A program made the position numbers and the translations under genes. Source: a bacterium (lineage in GTDB: Bacteria; UBP14; UBA6098; B30-G16). From it: DNA of 64,000 nucleotides. The notes under the pieces were generated by a model. It saw only the letters and a program-made list of their open reading frames with translations, made no database searches and was not told the DNA's origin. Where the stretch lies: the NCBI GenBank assembly GCA_030613005.1, contig JAUWMV010000002.1, positions 62,001 to 126,000 of the forward strand, read 5' to 3'. Each line of letters opens with the position of its first letter. Within the stretch, counting starts at the first letter, position 1. Below are positions 54,047 to 63,300 of the stretch, in pieces.

Positions 54047-56674
54047 ATGAAATACTGTTTAACTTCAGCAACAATATTAATTATTCTGCTAGTTGGATTA
54101 AGTGCGCCAGTAATGCCAGAATCTATAAATCCAGAAATGGCGAATATTGTTGCTCAGAACCAAATTAATATCGAAAGGCTTTCCAAACAGAACAAACAAC
54201 AAGAAATCAAGGAAAAATTTATCGAATTTTCAATTTCTAAGGTCAGAACACTTACTGATTCAGAATCCAAGAAAACATTAGCCTATGTTTTCATCCTTAA
54301 ACCTTGGGGATATATTATTGTTTCAATAGATACAGATATTCGACCTGTAATTGCCTATTCATTTACATCAGATTTTTATTTCGACGAAACACAGCAGAAC
54401 ATTCTTTTACACATGCTTAGAACAGATATGAATAATCGTTTAAATACTCTTAGCTTAGTGTCACAACAATTAATTAAGCGAAATAACCAAATGTGGGATT
54501 CATATTTAGATTCCGATAGTTTATTTCTAATCAGAATGGCTATGACAGCAATCTATGGTCCGCTCATAGATACGCACTGGGATCAGGGTCCTCCATACAA
54601 CGATAAATGTCCCATAGATCCGGGATCGGGAGATAGGTGCGTTACTGGTTGCGTACCTCTCGCTGTCGGGCAAGTATTAAATTATTGGGAGTATCCTGCA
54701 GATGTATCTTTTAATTCATCTGAGAGTTATACCGCGAGTATTGGACGCGTCGATGCACCAAGTGCCTCGATGGATACAATAGATTACAATGGTTACTGTA
54801 TATTTCCCGATACTTCAGTAATAGCCGATCTTCTTTTTGCATGTGGCGTTAGTGTTCGTGCGAATTATACCCGAACTGCAACAAGTGCTTCAGTTTCTGT
54901 TATACCTTATTTGGGCAAATGGAGATTCGCCACCGGTTATAGTATGGGTCCTGCTGAACCAACTTTTTATTCTATATTGTCACAGAGTATGAAAGATAGA
55001 AAACCTGCTCCTATGAGCCTTCACTCCTCTTCTGGATCACCACCGGGACATTGTGTAGTTTGTGACGGATATAAAGATAGCGGTGAATTTCACATCAATT
55101 TCGGTTGGGGTGGTCTATCAGATGGATGGTACAATCTTCCAACGGATAGACCTGCTGGATATGATATAGTAGCTCAGGCTCTTGTAAATCTTGCTGCACC
55201 CAGTTTTCCAGATACACATATCTTTGAACCGATAACCGTACGAGTACCAGAGGACTATCCTACAATTATGGATGCGATGATAGATTGTTGCGCTGGAGTG
55301 TTCGCTTTTGCCGTTGATACAATTGTACTTTCAGACGGTAGATTTACAAGTGGAGGAAATGCTGCAATCGATTTTAACAACGCTACGTTTGTGATAAAAT
55401 CGGCATCCGGAGCTGAAGCATGTACCATCGACTGTGAAAGCATAGGACCAGCGTTCTATTTCAGGAATGGCGAAGGTACTAATTGTGTAATCGAAGGACT
55501 TACAATTATAAACGGCAGTCGCGGTGGAATTTCCTGCATTGGCACAAGTCCTGTAATTAAAGATTGTATAATATCAAATTGTTCAGGTGAAAATGGTGGT
55601 GCTGTTTCAATGACATTTGGTTCTAATGCAAGATTATATAACAACATATTCATCGATAATCGTTCTTCTCAATTAGGTGGCGGAATATATTGTGCTAACG
55701 GTTCGCAACCTATAATCAAGGGAAATATCATTCAGGGAAATGAATCCAGAATAGACGGTGGTGGAGTTTATATCCTCGATGCAAATCCAACAATGGATGG
55801 GAATGTTATAAAAGACAACGAAGCAATTAACGGAGCTGGATTGTATATCAAGAATTCAAGTCCAAGAATTGAAAACAACATGATTCATGATAATTTTGCA
55901 ACCGGTATCGGTGATCGAGATGGCGGAGGTGGTTTATATCTCTTTAATTCCAATGCACACTTAGTAAATAACACTATAACTCAAAATGAAGGCGGTTTCG
56001 GTGGTGGATTGTATTGCATCGAGCACTCGCATCCTGTTTTGTTAAATAATATCTTTTGGGAGAATCGAACCTTAGGTGGTGGACAGGAAATATTTGTTAA
56101 GTGGTTAAGTCTCAATTATTGCAGTCTTTATGTCGCCTATACAAATATTAATCAATCCTTGGGTTCTTGCATTTTTCTATCTCCATGTATCATTGAATGG
56201 GGTCCAGGAAATATTAATAATAATCCGGATTTTGAGGACACTGAGTTGCATCTTTCATCATCATCCCCATGCGTAGATCGAGGAAATGAATACTGCATTT
56301 CTCCATTTACGAGCGATACAATATGGGCTTCATCAAAGGATTTTGAACGTGGTAGAAGACCACACGGTGCAAACTATGATATGGGAGCCGATGAGTATGG
56401 CGTTTCGTGTATTTCCGAATCTAAAACTCAAACACTAATTAGAACTGTATTAACTGCTTTTCCCAATCCTTTTAATTCCTCGTGCAGAATAATCGTGCCT
56501 ACTGGGTCGAAAATTGAAATCCTTAATCTCTCTGGGAAATGCATTTATAACACAACTGTTTCTGGAAGCAATTTCAATTGGCAACCGGACAATCATTTAA
56601 ATTCAGGAATTTACCTTGTTAAAGCAATAAAAGGCAATAAAACCTATAGCACAAAAGTTCTGTATCTAAAATAA
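54047..56674 (+). CDS. Secreted C10 (streptopain) peptidase fused to a beta-helix and T9SS sorting domain
   Basis: 875 residues. The start is ATG 54047 with AAAAAGGAGGG before it; an upstream in-frame ATG at 53990 is rejected. Order: signal peptide (1-25); propeptide-like domain (about 26-165, with LKPWGYIIVSIDTDIRPVI); papain-like C10 catalytic domain with Cys202 in GCVPLAVGQVLNYW and His335 in PPGHCVVCDGY, then FHINFGWGGLSDGWY; a right-handed parallel beta-helix (about 400-730, repeats such as IIQGNESRIDGGGVYI); and a C-terminal sorting domain (FPNPFNSS, SGIYLVKAI). Catalytic Cys and His are present, so an active secreted protease is expected. The terminator follows immediately. Confidence 0.9.
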   Translation: MKYCLTSATILIILLVGLSAPVMPESINPEMANIVAQNQINIERLSKQNKQQEIKEKFIEFSISKVRTLTDSESKKTLAYVFILKPWGYIIVSIDTDIRPVIAYSFTSDFYFDETQQNILLHMLRTDMNNRLNTLSLVSQQLIKRNNQMWDSYLDSDSLFLIRMAMTAIYGPLIDTHWDQGPPYNDKCPIDPGSGDRCVTGCVPLAVGQVLNYWEYPADVSFNSSESYTASIGRVDAPSASMDTIDYNGYCIFPDTSVIADLLFACGVSVRANYTRTATSASVSVIPYLGKWRFATGYSMGPAEPTFYSILSQSMKDRKPAPMSLHSSSGSPPGHCVVCDGYKDSGEFHINFGWGGLSDGWYNLPTDRPAGYDIVAQALVNLAAPSFPDTHIFEPITVRVPEDYPTIMDAMIDCCAGVFAFAVDTIVLSDGRFTSGGNAAIDFNNATFVIKSASGAEACTIDCESIGPAFYFRNGEGTNCVIEGLTIINGSRGGISCIGTSPVIKDCIISNCSGENGGAVSMTFGSNARLYNNIFIDNRSSQLGGGIYCANGSQPIIKGNIIQGNESRIDGGGVYILDANPTMDGNVIKDNEAINGAGLYIKNSSPRIENNMIHDNFATGIGDRDGGGGLYLFNSNAHLVNNTITQNEGGFGGGLYCIEHSHPVLLNNIFWENRTLGGGQEIFVKWLSLNYCSLYVAYTNINQSLGSCIFLSPCIIEWGPGNINNNPDFEDTELHLSSSSPCVDRGNEYCISPFTSDTIWASSKDFERGRRPHGANYDMGADEYGVSCISESKTQTLIRTVLTAFPNPFNSSCRIIVPTGSKIEILNLSGKCIYNTTVSGSNFNWQPDNHLNSGIYLVKAIKGNKTYSTKVLYLK

Positions 56675-56701
56675 CAGTGCTATTCACAATACATTTATGT
56701 T

Positions 56702-56729
56702 AAGGCGGAATAAATCCGCCTTTTTTTTT
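56702..56729 (+). terminator. Rho-independent terminator
   Basis: AAGGCGGA (56702-56709), five-base loop ATAAA, TCCGCCTT (56715-56722), followed by an unbroken T-run to 56729. Strongest terminator in the window, 28 bases after the C10 peptidase stop. Confidence 0.92.
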
Positions 56730-56908
56730 CGATTATGGCTTATTAGGTTATAATAAAATGCATATTTGACATACTATAAGCAACAAACAAACCGTGTTAT
56801 TTAAGTCAAAGAGCCTATTTACACTTAATAATAGATAGATTATCAATAATATATTATAAACAATGATGTGCAAAAGAATAAACAACTTTTAGTTTCAAAC
56901 AAAATAAT

Positions 56909-56937
56909 TTGAAAAAAATTTTAATTCTCTGTTTAAT
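56909..56937 (+). promoter_or_regulatory. Candidate promoter of the diguanylate cyclase gene
   Basis: TTGAAA at 56909-56914, a 17-base spacer, TTTAAT at 56932-56937. It would give a leader of about 88 bases. The AT-rich setting lowers the significance. Confidence 0.38.
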
Positions 56938-57031
56938 TCAGTTCAATAATGTATATATTTATTCCGAGGATAGTTGAAATATCAGCATTGAGATTAATAT
57001 AATCGAAACAACAATGCTTTGAGGTTTCTAT

Positions 57032-58354
57032 ATGTACGATACAAATCAAAATAGTCTTTTTAATGGGGATTATGAAAACTCACTCCTAAACCCCGAGCAG
57101 CTGGATAGAATTGAATTGATATATATTCTATCGAAGGAAGAGAATGTCTTCGATGATTTAATGGATCAATTAGCATATTTTGGCTGTTCAATAACTTTTT
57201 GTTCTAAGGTTCGGGATTTAGTAAGAAAGGTATCTAATTCTAAACCATCAGTAATAATAATTAACACAGATTATATAAACGAAAATCGTGAAGATATTAA
57301 TGAAATCAGAAAACTGAAAATCTCTTATATCGACATTCCTATATTCTTTATCACAAAAAAAGATGATTTTGATACCCGATTGAGAGTTGTAAAAGCTGGT
57401 GGAGATGCTCTTTTTAGAGAACCTTTTGAAGTATCTGAATTGATTGATAGTATTGACAAATTAAATATATTCAGGCATAATATTCAATATAAAGTGCTAA
57501 TAGTAGATGACGATCAACTCGAAGCACAATATTACTCTTCCATACTGCAATCTGCTGATATGATTGTGAAAGTTCTAAAACAACCTGAAAGAATCCTTAA
57601 AACTATGACAGAATTCAATCCTGAGCTTGTTTTAGTGGACATACATAAATCGAGTCTTACTGATCTTGAAATTACCGCAATAATCCGACAGGAAACTACA
57701 TTTATCTGTGTCCCGGTTATACTACTATCATCCGGAAACGATACAGGTAAGCAATTAGAGGCAATGAGAATAGGCTCCGATGATTTTCTAATCAAACCCA
57801 TAATCCCAGAATTCCTCATATCCACAGTAACCGCAAGAGCCAAAAGACTTCGCATATTACGATCCTTTATGATCCGCGACAGTTCCACAGGACTCTTGAA
57901 TCATACCGGAACAAAGGAACAATTGAACATTCAAATTGTTAAAGCTAAGAGAGAGAAATCCCGCCTATCTTATGCAATGATCGATATAGACGATTTTAAA
58001 ATAGTCAATGATACATACGGTCATTTGATTGGAGATCGAGTTTTAAAAAATCTTGCAAGACTTTTTAAACAACTTGTAAGAAAAACCGACATAATAGGTC
58101 GTTACGGTGGAGATGAATTTGCTGTAATTCTCCCAGATACAAGTATAAGCAACGCAATGAAAGTTTTGGATAGAATACGCAACAATTTCGCTAATATCAA
58201 GCATCAATCGGAATTCTCGGAATTCAATGTTACATTTAGCTGCGGGATATCATCGTTCCCGGAATGCCCAACAGACCAAATAATAACAACCAAAGCGGAT
58301 AAAGCTCTTTACAAAGCGAAAAGCAGCGGAAAAAACTGTGTGTTAATTGCGTAA
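57032..58354 (+). CDS. Diguanylate cyclase with two receiver domains
   Basis: 440 residues. The first receiver (about 25-150) is degenerate: the usual DDD cluster is missing and only the fold-like segments (IIINTDYIN, REPFEV) remain. The second receiver (about 155-275) has LIVDDDQLEAQYY, the acceptor Asp in LVLVDIHKS and Lys in FLIKPIIPE. The C-terminal GGDEF domain has the active site GRYGGDEFAVILPD and an intact inhibitory I-site RKTD five residues before it, so product inhibition by c-di-GMP is expected. Makes c-di-GMP when phosphorylated; PleD-like layout. GAGG lies 7 bases before the ATG. Confidence 0.9.
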   Translation: MYDTNQNSLFNGDYENSLLNPEQLDRIELIYILSKEENVFDDLMDQLAYFGCSITFCSKVRDLVRKVSNSKPSVIIINTDYINENREDINEIRKLKISYIDIPIFFITKKDDFDTRLRVVKAGGDALFREPFEVSELIDSIDKLNIFRHNIQYKVLIVDDDQLEAQYYSSILQSADMIVKVLKQPERILKTMTEFNPELVLVDIHKSSLTDLEITAIIRQETTFICVPVILLSSGNDTGKQLEAMRIGSDDFLIKPIIPEFLISTVTARAKRLRILRSFMIRDSSTGLLNHTGTKEQLNIQIVKAKREKSRLSYAMIDIDDFKIVNDTYGHLIGDRVLKNLARLFKQLVRKTDIIGRYGGDEFAVILPDTSISNAMKVLDRIRNNFANIKHQSEFSEFNVTFSCGISSFPECPTDQIITTKADKALYKAKSSGKNCVLIA

Positions 58355-58511
58355 AAAAGGAAAAGAGATTTAGAATATGCATTTACGCGAATACTAATAT
58401 TCGTATAATATATACTATATAGAATTATTGAATTATTATACATATTATTTGCAGGAAATGAAGCAATATTAAAAGAATAACGAACTTAATATAATCTTAA
58501 CCTCCTTTTTG

Positions 58512-60149
58512 TTATTTAATATTTACTATTTTTCCTTTTATAATGTCACCAGACTTAGTAAGACTTACTACATAAAAGTGAAGTCCTTGTTCAAGATTAT
58601 CAAAGACAAATTGATTACTTCCCTTTCTGGCATTAATCTGTGTAGATATTACTTTTCTACCGTTGATATCGAACACATTAATTGAAACTTGTTGATTTGT
58701 CGGGGAATAAAAGTGTAGAAATTTATTACAGATACATGATGTATTACCTATTGTTTTTGAAGATGAAGTATAATTAGTAATGTCTTCATATTTACCCAAT
58801 GTATATACATAAACATTTCTACCTCCCTTAATAAATATTTCGCTTTGCCCATCACCATTAAAATCTAATGAAATTATATTCACATAGTAATTAATATGAC
58901 CATAAATATCCACTTTATCTATGCTATATTCATAGATCGCTCTATAATCAAAAACAGGATCGAGAATGTATAGTTTAAAATTAAAAACAGACATTAGGAT
59001 TCTATCTTTACCTATTATACACGCAACATCTTTCGAACCATCACCGCTTTGGTCGGTTACTGGAACTATATTTGTCATTACTGGAAGCATTGTTGTATCA
59101 GAGATACCTATTATGGAAGATATATTTATTCGAGTGCAAATTAGAGAATCTACATATCTAATTTCAAACAATTTAAAAAACCAGAAAGGGTGAGTTCCAA
59201 AATGACAAAGTAAAACATTACCTTTTTTCGATAAATCATCTATGGGGCTCATACAGAATTCTCCGTTACATAATATCATATGTGGAAACTCAGAAAGAAT
59301 TGTATCTCTCGAGCCTATTTTTTGTTGGAAAACTCGACTTATTATATCACATGGACGACTAAAGCTATATCCTGCTTGAGTTCCAATATAAAGCTCTTTC
59401 GTATCATCTCTATTAAGGTCTACTCCAGCCATTGCTATGCCATATCTATTAAAATAATCTCCACTCCATCTAATATATGAATCCGTATCAGGAGGATCGG
59501 CACCCCAAATAAAATAAACTTGACCTTCATGACCAATACCTCCTTCGCAAGAAGGAGCAGATATAACAAAATCATCATATCCATCCGAGTTCCAATCTCC
59601 AACACCCGTAATGTTTTGACCAAATTCAGCATAATATGAATAAAAAAAAGATGTGTCAGACATTGTCCAATCGACAGTGGTGTCCATAGGATCTCCACCA
59701 AAAAACAAAAAAACTCTTCCCATTGGAAAAGCAAAAAGATCACTACGATTGCACCAAAATGGCATTCCCAATGCAATATCATCCCAACCATCACCATTCA
59801 CATCTCCAATATTTTCTATTGTCATTATAGGATTAATAAGGCATCCATCAGTAACATCACTAATAAAGTTTATTTCTAATTTAGATGAAAAATCCCATTC
59901 TGGATTGCCATAGTAAATCACAACTCTTGAACTAATATCATAATCAGGCGTTGCAGATCCGCCATAAGCATAACAAGCAGCAAAATCATCGTATCCATCC
60001 TTATTAATATCCCCAAGAGATGAGAGAGCCATAGTAAATCTTTCATCTCGAGTCGAGTCTGGATACAGTGTATCCACCGGTGTTAGTTCTATCGTTTGTG
60101 CAAAAAGGACAGAAGAAAAGAGGAGAAAAATTACAATCAAATTTTTCAT
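58512..60149 (-). CDS. Secreted FG-GAP protein with T9SS-type sorting domain
   Basis: 545 residues. Signal peptide (MKNLIVIFLLFSSVLFAQ), then FG-GAP repeats: LGDINKDGYDDFAA, IGDVNGDGWDDIALG, VGDWNSDGYDDFVIS, VDLNRDDTKELYIG, SGDGSKDVACII and LDFNGDGQSEIFIK. The last 75 residues are a sorting domain (YSPTNQQVSINVFDINGRKV, GLHFYVVSL). Start ATG follows TAGGAGATCATT. Differs from the FG-GAP protein at 6.6 kb in having the C-terminal signal, so this one should be surface-attached or released. Solitary; a TTGACA lies at 60205-60210 (complement) upstream without a clear -10. Confidence 0.88.
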   Translation of the reverse strand: MKNLIVIFLLFSSVLFAQTIELTPVDTLYPDSTRDERFTMALSSLGDINKDGYDDFAACYAYGGSATPDYDISSRVVIYYGNPEWDFSSKLEINFISDVTDGCLINPIMTIENIGDVNGDGWDDIALGMPFWCNRSDLFAFPMGRVFLFFGGDPMDTTVDWTMSDTSFFYSYYAEFGQNITGVGDWNSDGYDDFVISAPSCEGGIGHEGQVYFIWGADPPDTDSYIRWSGDYFNRYGIAMAGVDLNRDDTKELYIGTQAGYSFSRPCDIISRVFQQKIGSRDTILSEFPHMILCNGEFCMSPIDDLSKKGNVLLCHFGTHPFWFFKLFEIRYVDSLICTRINISSIIGISDTTMLPVMTNIVPVTDQSGDGSKDVACIIGKDRILMSVFNFKLYILDPVFDYRAIYEYSIDKVDIYGHINYYVNIISLDFNGDGQSEIFIKGGRNVYVYTLGKYEDITNYTSSSKTIGNTSCICNKFLHFYSPTNQQVSINVFDINGRKVISTQINARKGSNQFVFDNLEQGLHFYVVSLTKSGDIIKGKIVNIK

Positions 60150-60361
60150 AATGATCTCCTAATAAAATATGCTATTTAGTAATGTCTAAGGATGAACTTC
60201 ATTTTGTCAAGTAGAAAATAATTTTATTTAAAATAATAATTGATTGTCAATAAGGATATTATGGTTTACTTTATGCATGATTATTTAATTATTATCATTT
60301 TACCTTTTAATAAGAATTAAATAATGACTTACATATTGTACTTATTCGTGGAAATATTATA

Positions 60362-63300
60362 TTATGATTTTTCTTTAATAACCTCCTTAATTACTTTCAA
60401 TAATTCTCTTGTAGTGTACGGTTTTTTAAGAAAATGGTAGCCTTTCTCCTTTATTGAAATCCATCGAGACTTCTCGTCCGCATAGCCACTTGTTAGCATA
60501 ACTGAGAGTTTTGGATTTTGTGCTTGAAGCTCTTCTACTAATTCAACACCACTTTTCCCAGGAAGCACAACGTCTGAAACTACAATATCAAATTCTCTAT
60601 GTTCTATATTAAAAATATTTACTGCTTCATTTGCATTTGCAGCTTCGAATACGACATAACCTTTTTCTCGAAGAACTTTACAAATAATAGTTCTAATCCT
60701 ATTCTGATCCTCTACAAAAAGGATCCTTTCTCCGCTCCCTTGTAACTCAGTCGATCGAATCTCTTTCTCGAAATTCTCTTTCTTCTCGGTTGTAAATACT
60801 GGTAGATAGACCTTAAAAGTTGAGCCCTTTCCCGGTTCACTATATACATTCAGGAAACCATTGTGTTGCTTCACAATGCCATAGACTACAGAAAGTCCTA
60901 ATCCTGTGCCCTCGGGCTTTGTTGTATAGAAAGGTTCGAAAATATGGTCCAATTTGTGCTTATCTATCCCTTTCCCTGTATCCGTAATTGATGTGAGTAC
61001 ATATTTACCAGGTTTCACTTGAAAAGCTTTTGAAACTGTTCCTTCCGATATGCCAACACTTTCGATTTTAATAGCTAACTTTCCTCCTTCAGGCATTGCA
61101 TCCCGAGCATTAACAATAAGATTCATTAAAACCTGTTCGATCTGTCCCGGATCTGCCCTCACATATTCGGAATATGTGCTAAAAGTTGTTTCGAAATCAA
61201 TATCCTCCCCAATTACACGGTTCAACATTTTTTCCATATTCGCCACAAGAACATTAAGGTCAATTAATTCAGGCTGGATCACTTGCCTACGTCCGAAAGC
61301 TAAAAGCTGTCGTGTAAGAGAAGCTGCACTCGATGCGATCCCATAAATTTCCTCAATATTCTCTTTATAGGTCGCCTTTTCACTTACTTTATCCAACAAA
61401 AGATCACAATTCACAAGAATTCCTGTCAGTAAATTATTGAAATCGTGAGCAATTCCTCCAGCCAAAGTACCAATTGCTTCCATCTTTTGAGATTGAAGAA
61501 GTTCTTCTTCAAGCAACTTGCGATCGGTGACATCTCGTGTAGTTTCAAGTACTTGATAAATATCTCCATTTTCATCAAAGAGCGGATAACCATAAACCTC
61601 AAAGAATTTAATGAAACCATCGGGTAAGGAGAATGAAGTTTCTACTTTTGCTATATCTCGTGTTTCAAATACCTTTTGTACTGCACAGACTTTACATCTT
61701 TCCTTTCGACCATGATAAACTTCATAGCAATAATTACCAATCGCGTCCTCTTGAGTTATATTTTTAAGCTCCAATAAACTCTTATTTGTCATCAGTATTC
61801 GATAATTCTTATCAACAACATACATCGGATCATTGACTCCATCAAACACAGCTTGAAGCTTTGCTTTGCTTTCTTTTAATGCCTCCTCTGCTCGTTTGCG
61901 CTGAAGTCCTATTGCAATCTGATTGGACACAAACTCCAATAATTTCACATCCTTTGTTGTATATGCAGAAACATCATCGTAACTCTGAACTGTAATTATA
62001 CCTACAACTTCATTGTCGAACTTCAAGGGTACGCCCAACCAAATTTCCGCAGAAGTTCCAATCATCTTAACTTTCCCTGCTTTGGTTAATTCATCCATTA
62101 TTTTTTTCGTTGCAAGAAGAGGTTTACCAGTTCTAATTACATAAGCAGTAGGCGTTTTGCCTAAAGGAAAACTTGTATACTTATCCTTTTCATCTATTTT
62201 GAAAGTGAAAGAAAGATTATCATTCTCCTTGTCATATAACCCCAAAAGAAAATTCGTTGTATCAATGATCTTACTCAGATGTTTCCGGATTGAAACACAT
62301 AACTCCGAAATATCTTTTGAAGTATTCACTGCATTAGCAATATTTTGTAATACCAATTGCGTTTCTATGGCTCGCTTATGCTCAGTAATATCAATAGATA
62401 CACCTAACACTGCAGGGATTCCCGCAGTTGTAAATGGAATTTTGGTTGTCTCTAAAACAACAGTAGGACCGTCGCGATAAGTAAAATTCTCTTCAGGTAT
62501 AAATTTAAGTTTTCCACCATCGATAACCTCACGATCATCTTTCAAATACATTTCATATTCATCGACAAGGGGACCAAGTAATTCTTGGTGAGTTTTATTA
62601 ATTATATCTTCTGTAGTTGTTCCGTAACCATCCGCAGTGGCTTTGTTGGCTAAGAGGAAACGACCATCTCTGTCCTTAGCATAGATCATATGAGGTACAA
62701 GATCAATAACCTGCCTTAACTGAGCTTTGCTTTCGTTTATAGCTTCCTCCATTCTCTTACGCTCGGTGATATCTCGGCTGTATACCAACATACCCGTAAA
62801 ATTCCCCTGTGCATCTGTCAACGGAACACCTTTGTGCCAAACATCGACTGTGCTTCCATCACTCCTCACAATTTTTATTTCTCCAGCAATAGGTTTTTGT
62901 TGCATCATCTGAGGAATCTCTTTACTAGAGGATGGAACTAGGGAGGGATTCACAAACTCGGACACATTCATACCAATAAGTTCATCCCTTGAGCGCCTAT
63001 GGAGAATAGTTGCGCTGCGACTACAATCTATAACGACACCTTCAGTATCCGCAACAATCACCGAATCCGGTGCAGAATCGAAAAGCAGTCGATAACGTTC
63101 CTCGTTTTCTCGAAGTGCTTTCTCTGCTCTCTTTTGATCAGTGATATCCTTAACGACTTCTATAACTTTGTCGACTGTTCCATCCGGATTGGGTAACGGT
63201 GCTGAAAGCAATCCATAACATCTTCCATCCGCTGCTACCAGCTCAATGCTTTCCACGGTTCTATTTTTTATTGCCTTTATCATAGGACATAAATTACAAG

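Larger units (their letters stand above)
56675..57031. other. Intergenic region with terminator and diguanylate cyclase promoter
   Basis: About 357 bases. The left end holds the terminator; from 56760 on it is AT-rich with no open frame of note. A promoter candidate for the following gene lies at 56909-56937 (TTGAAA, 17 bases, TTTAAT). No RNA gene recognised. Confidence 0.5.

Noticed and set aside
58388-58403. CGAATA-CTAA-TATTCG hairpin after the diguanylate cyclase
   Set aside because: Only six pairs and no T-run; not strong enough to call.
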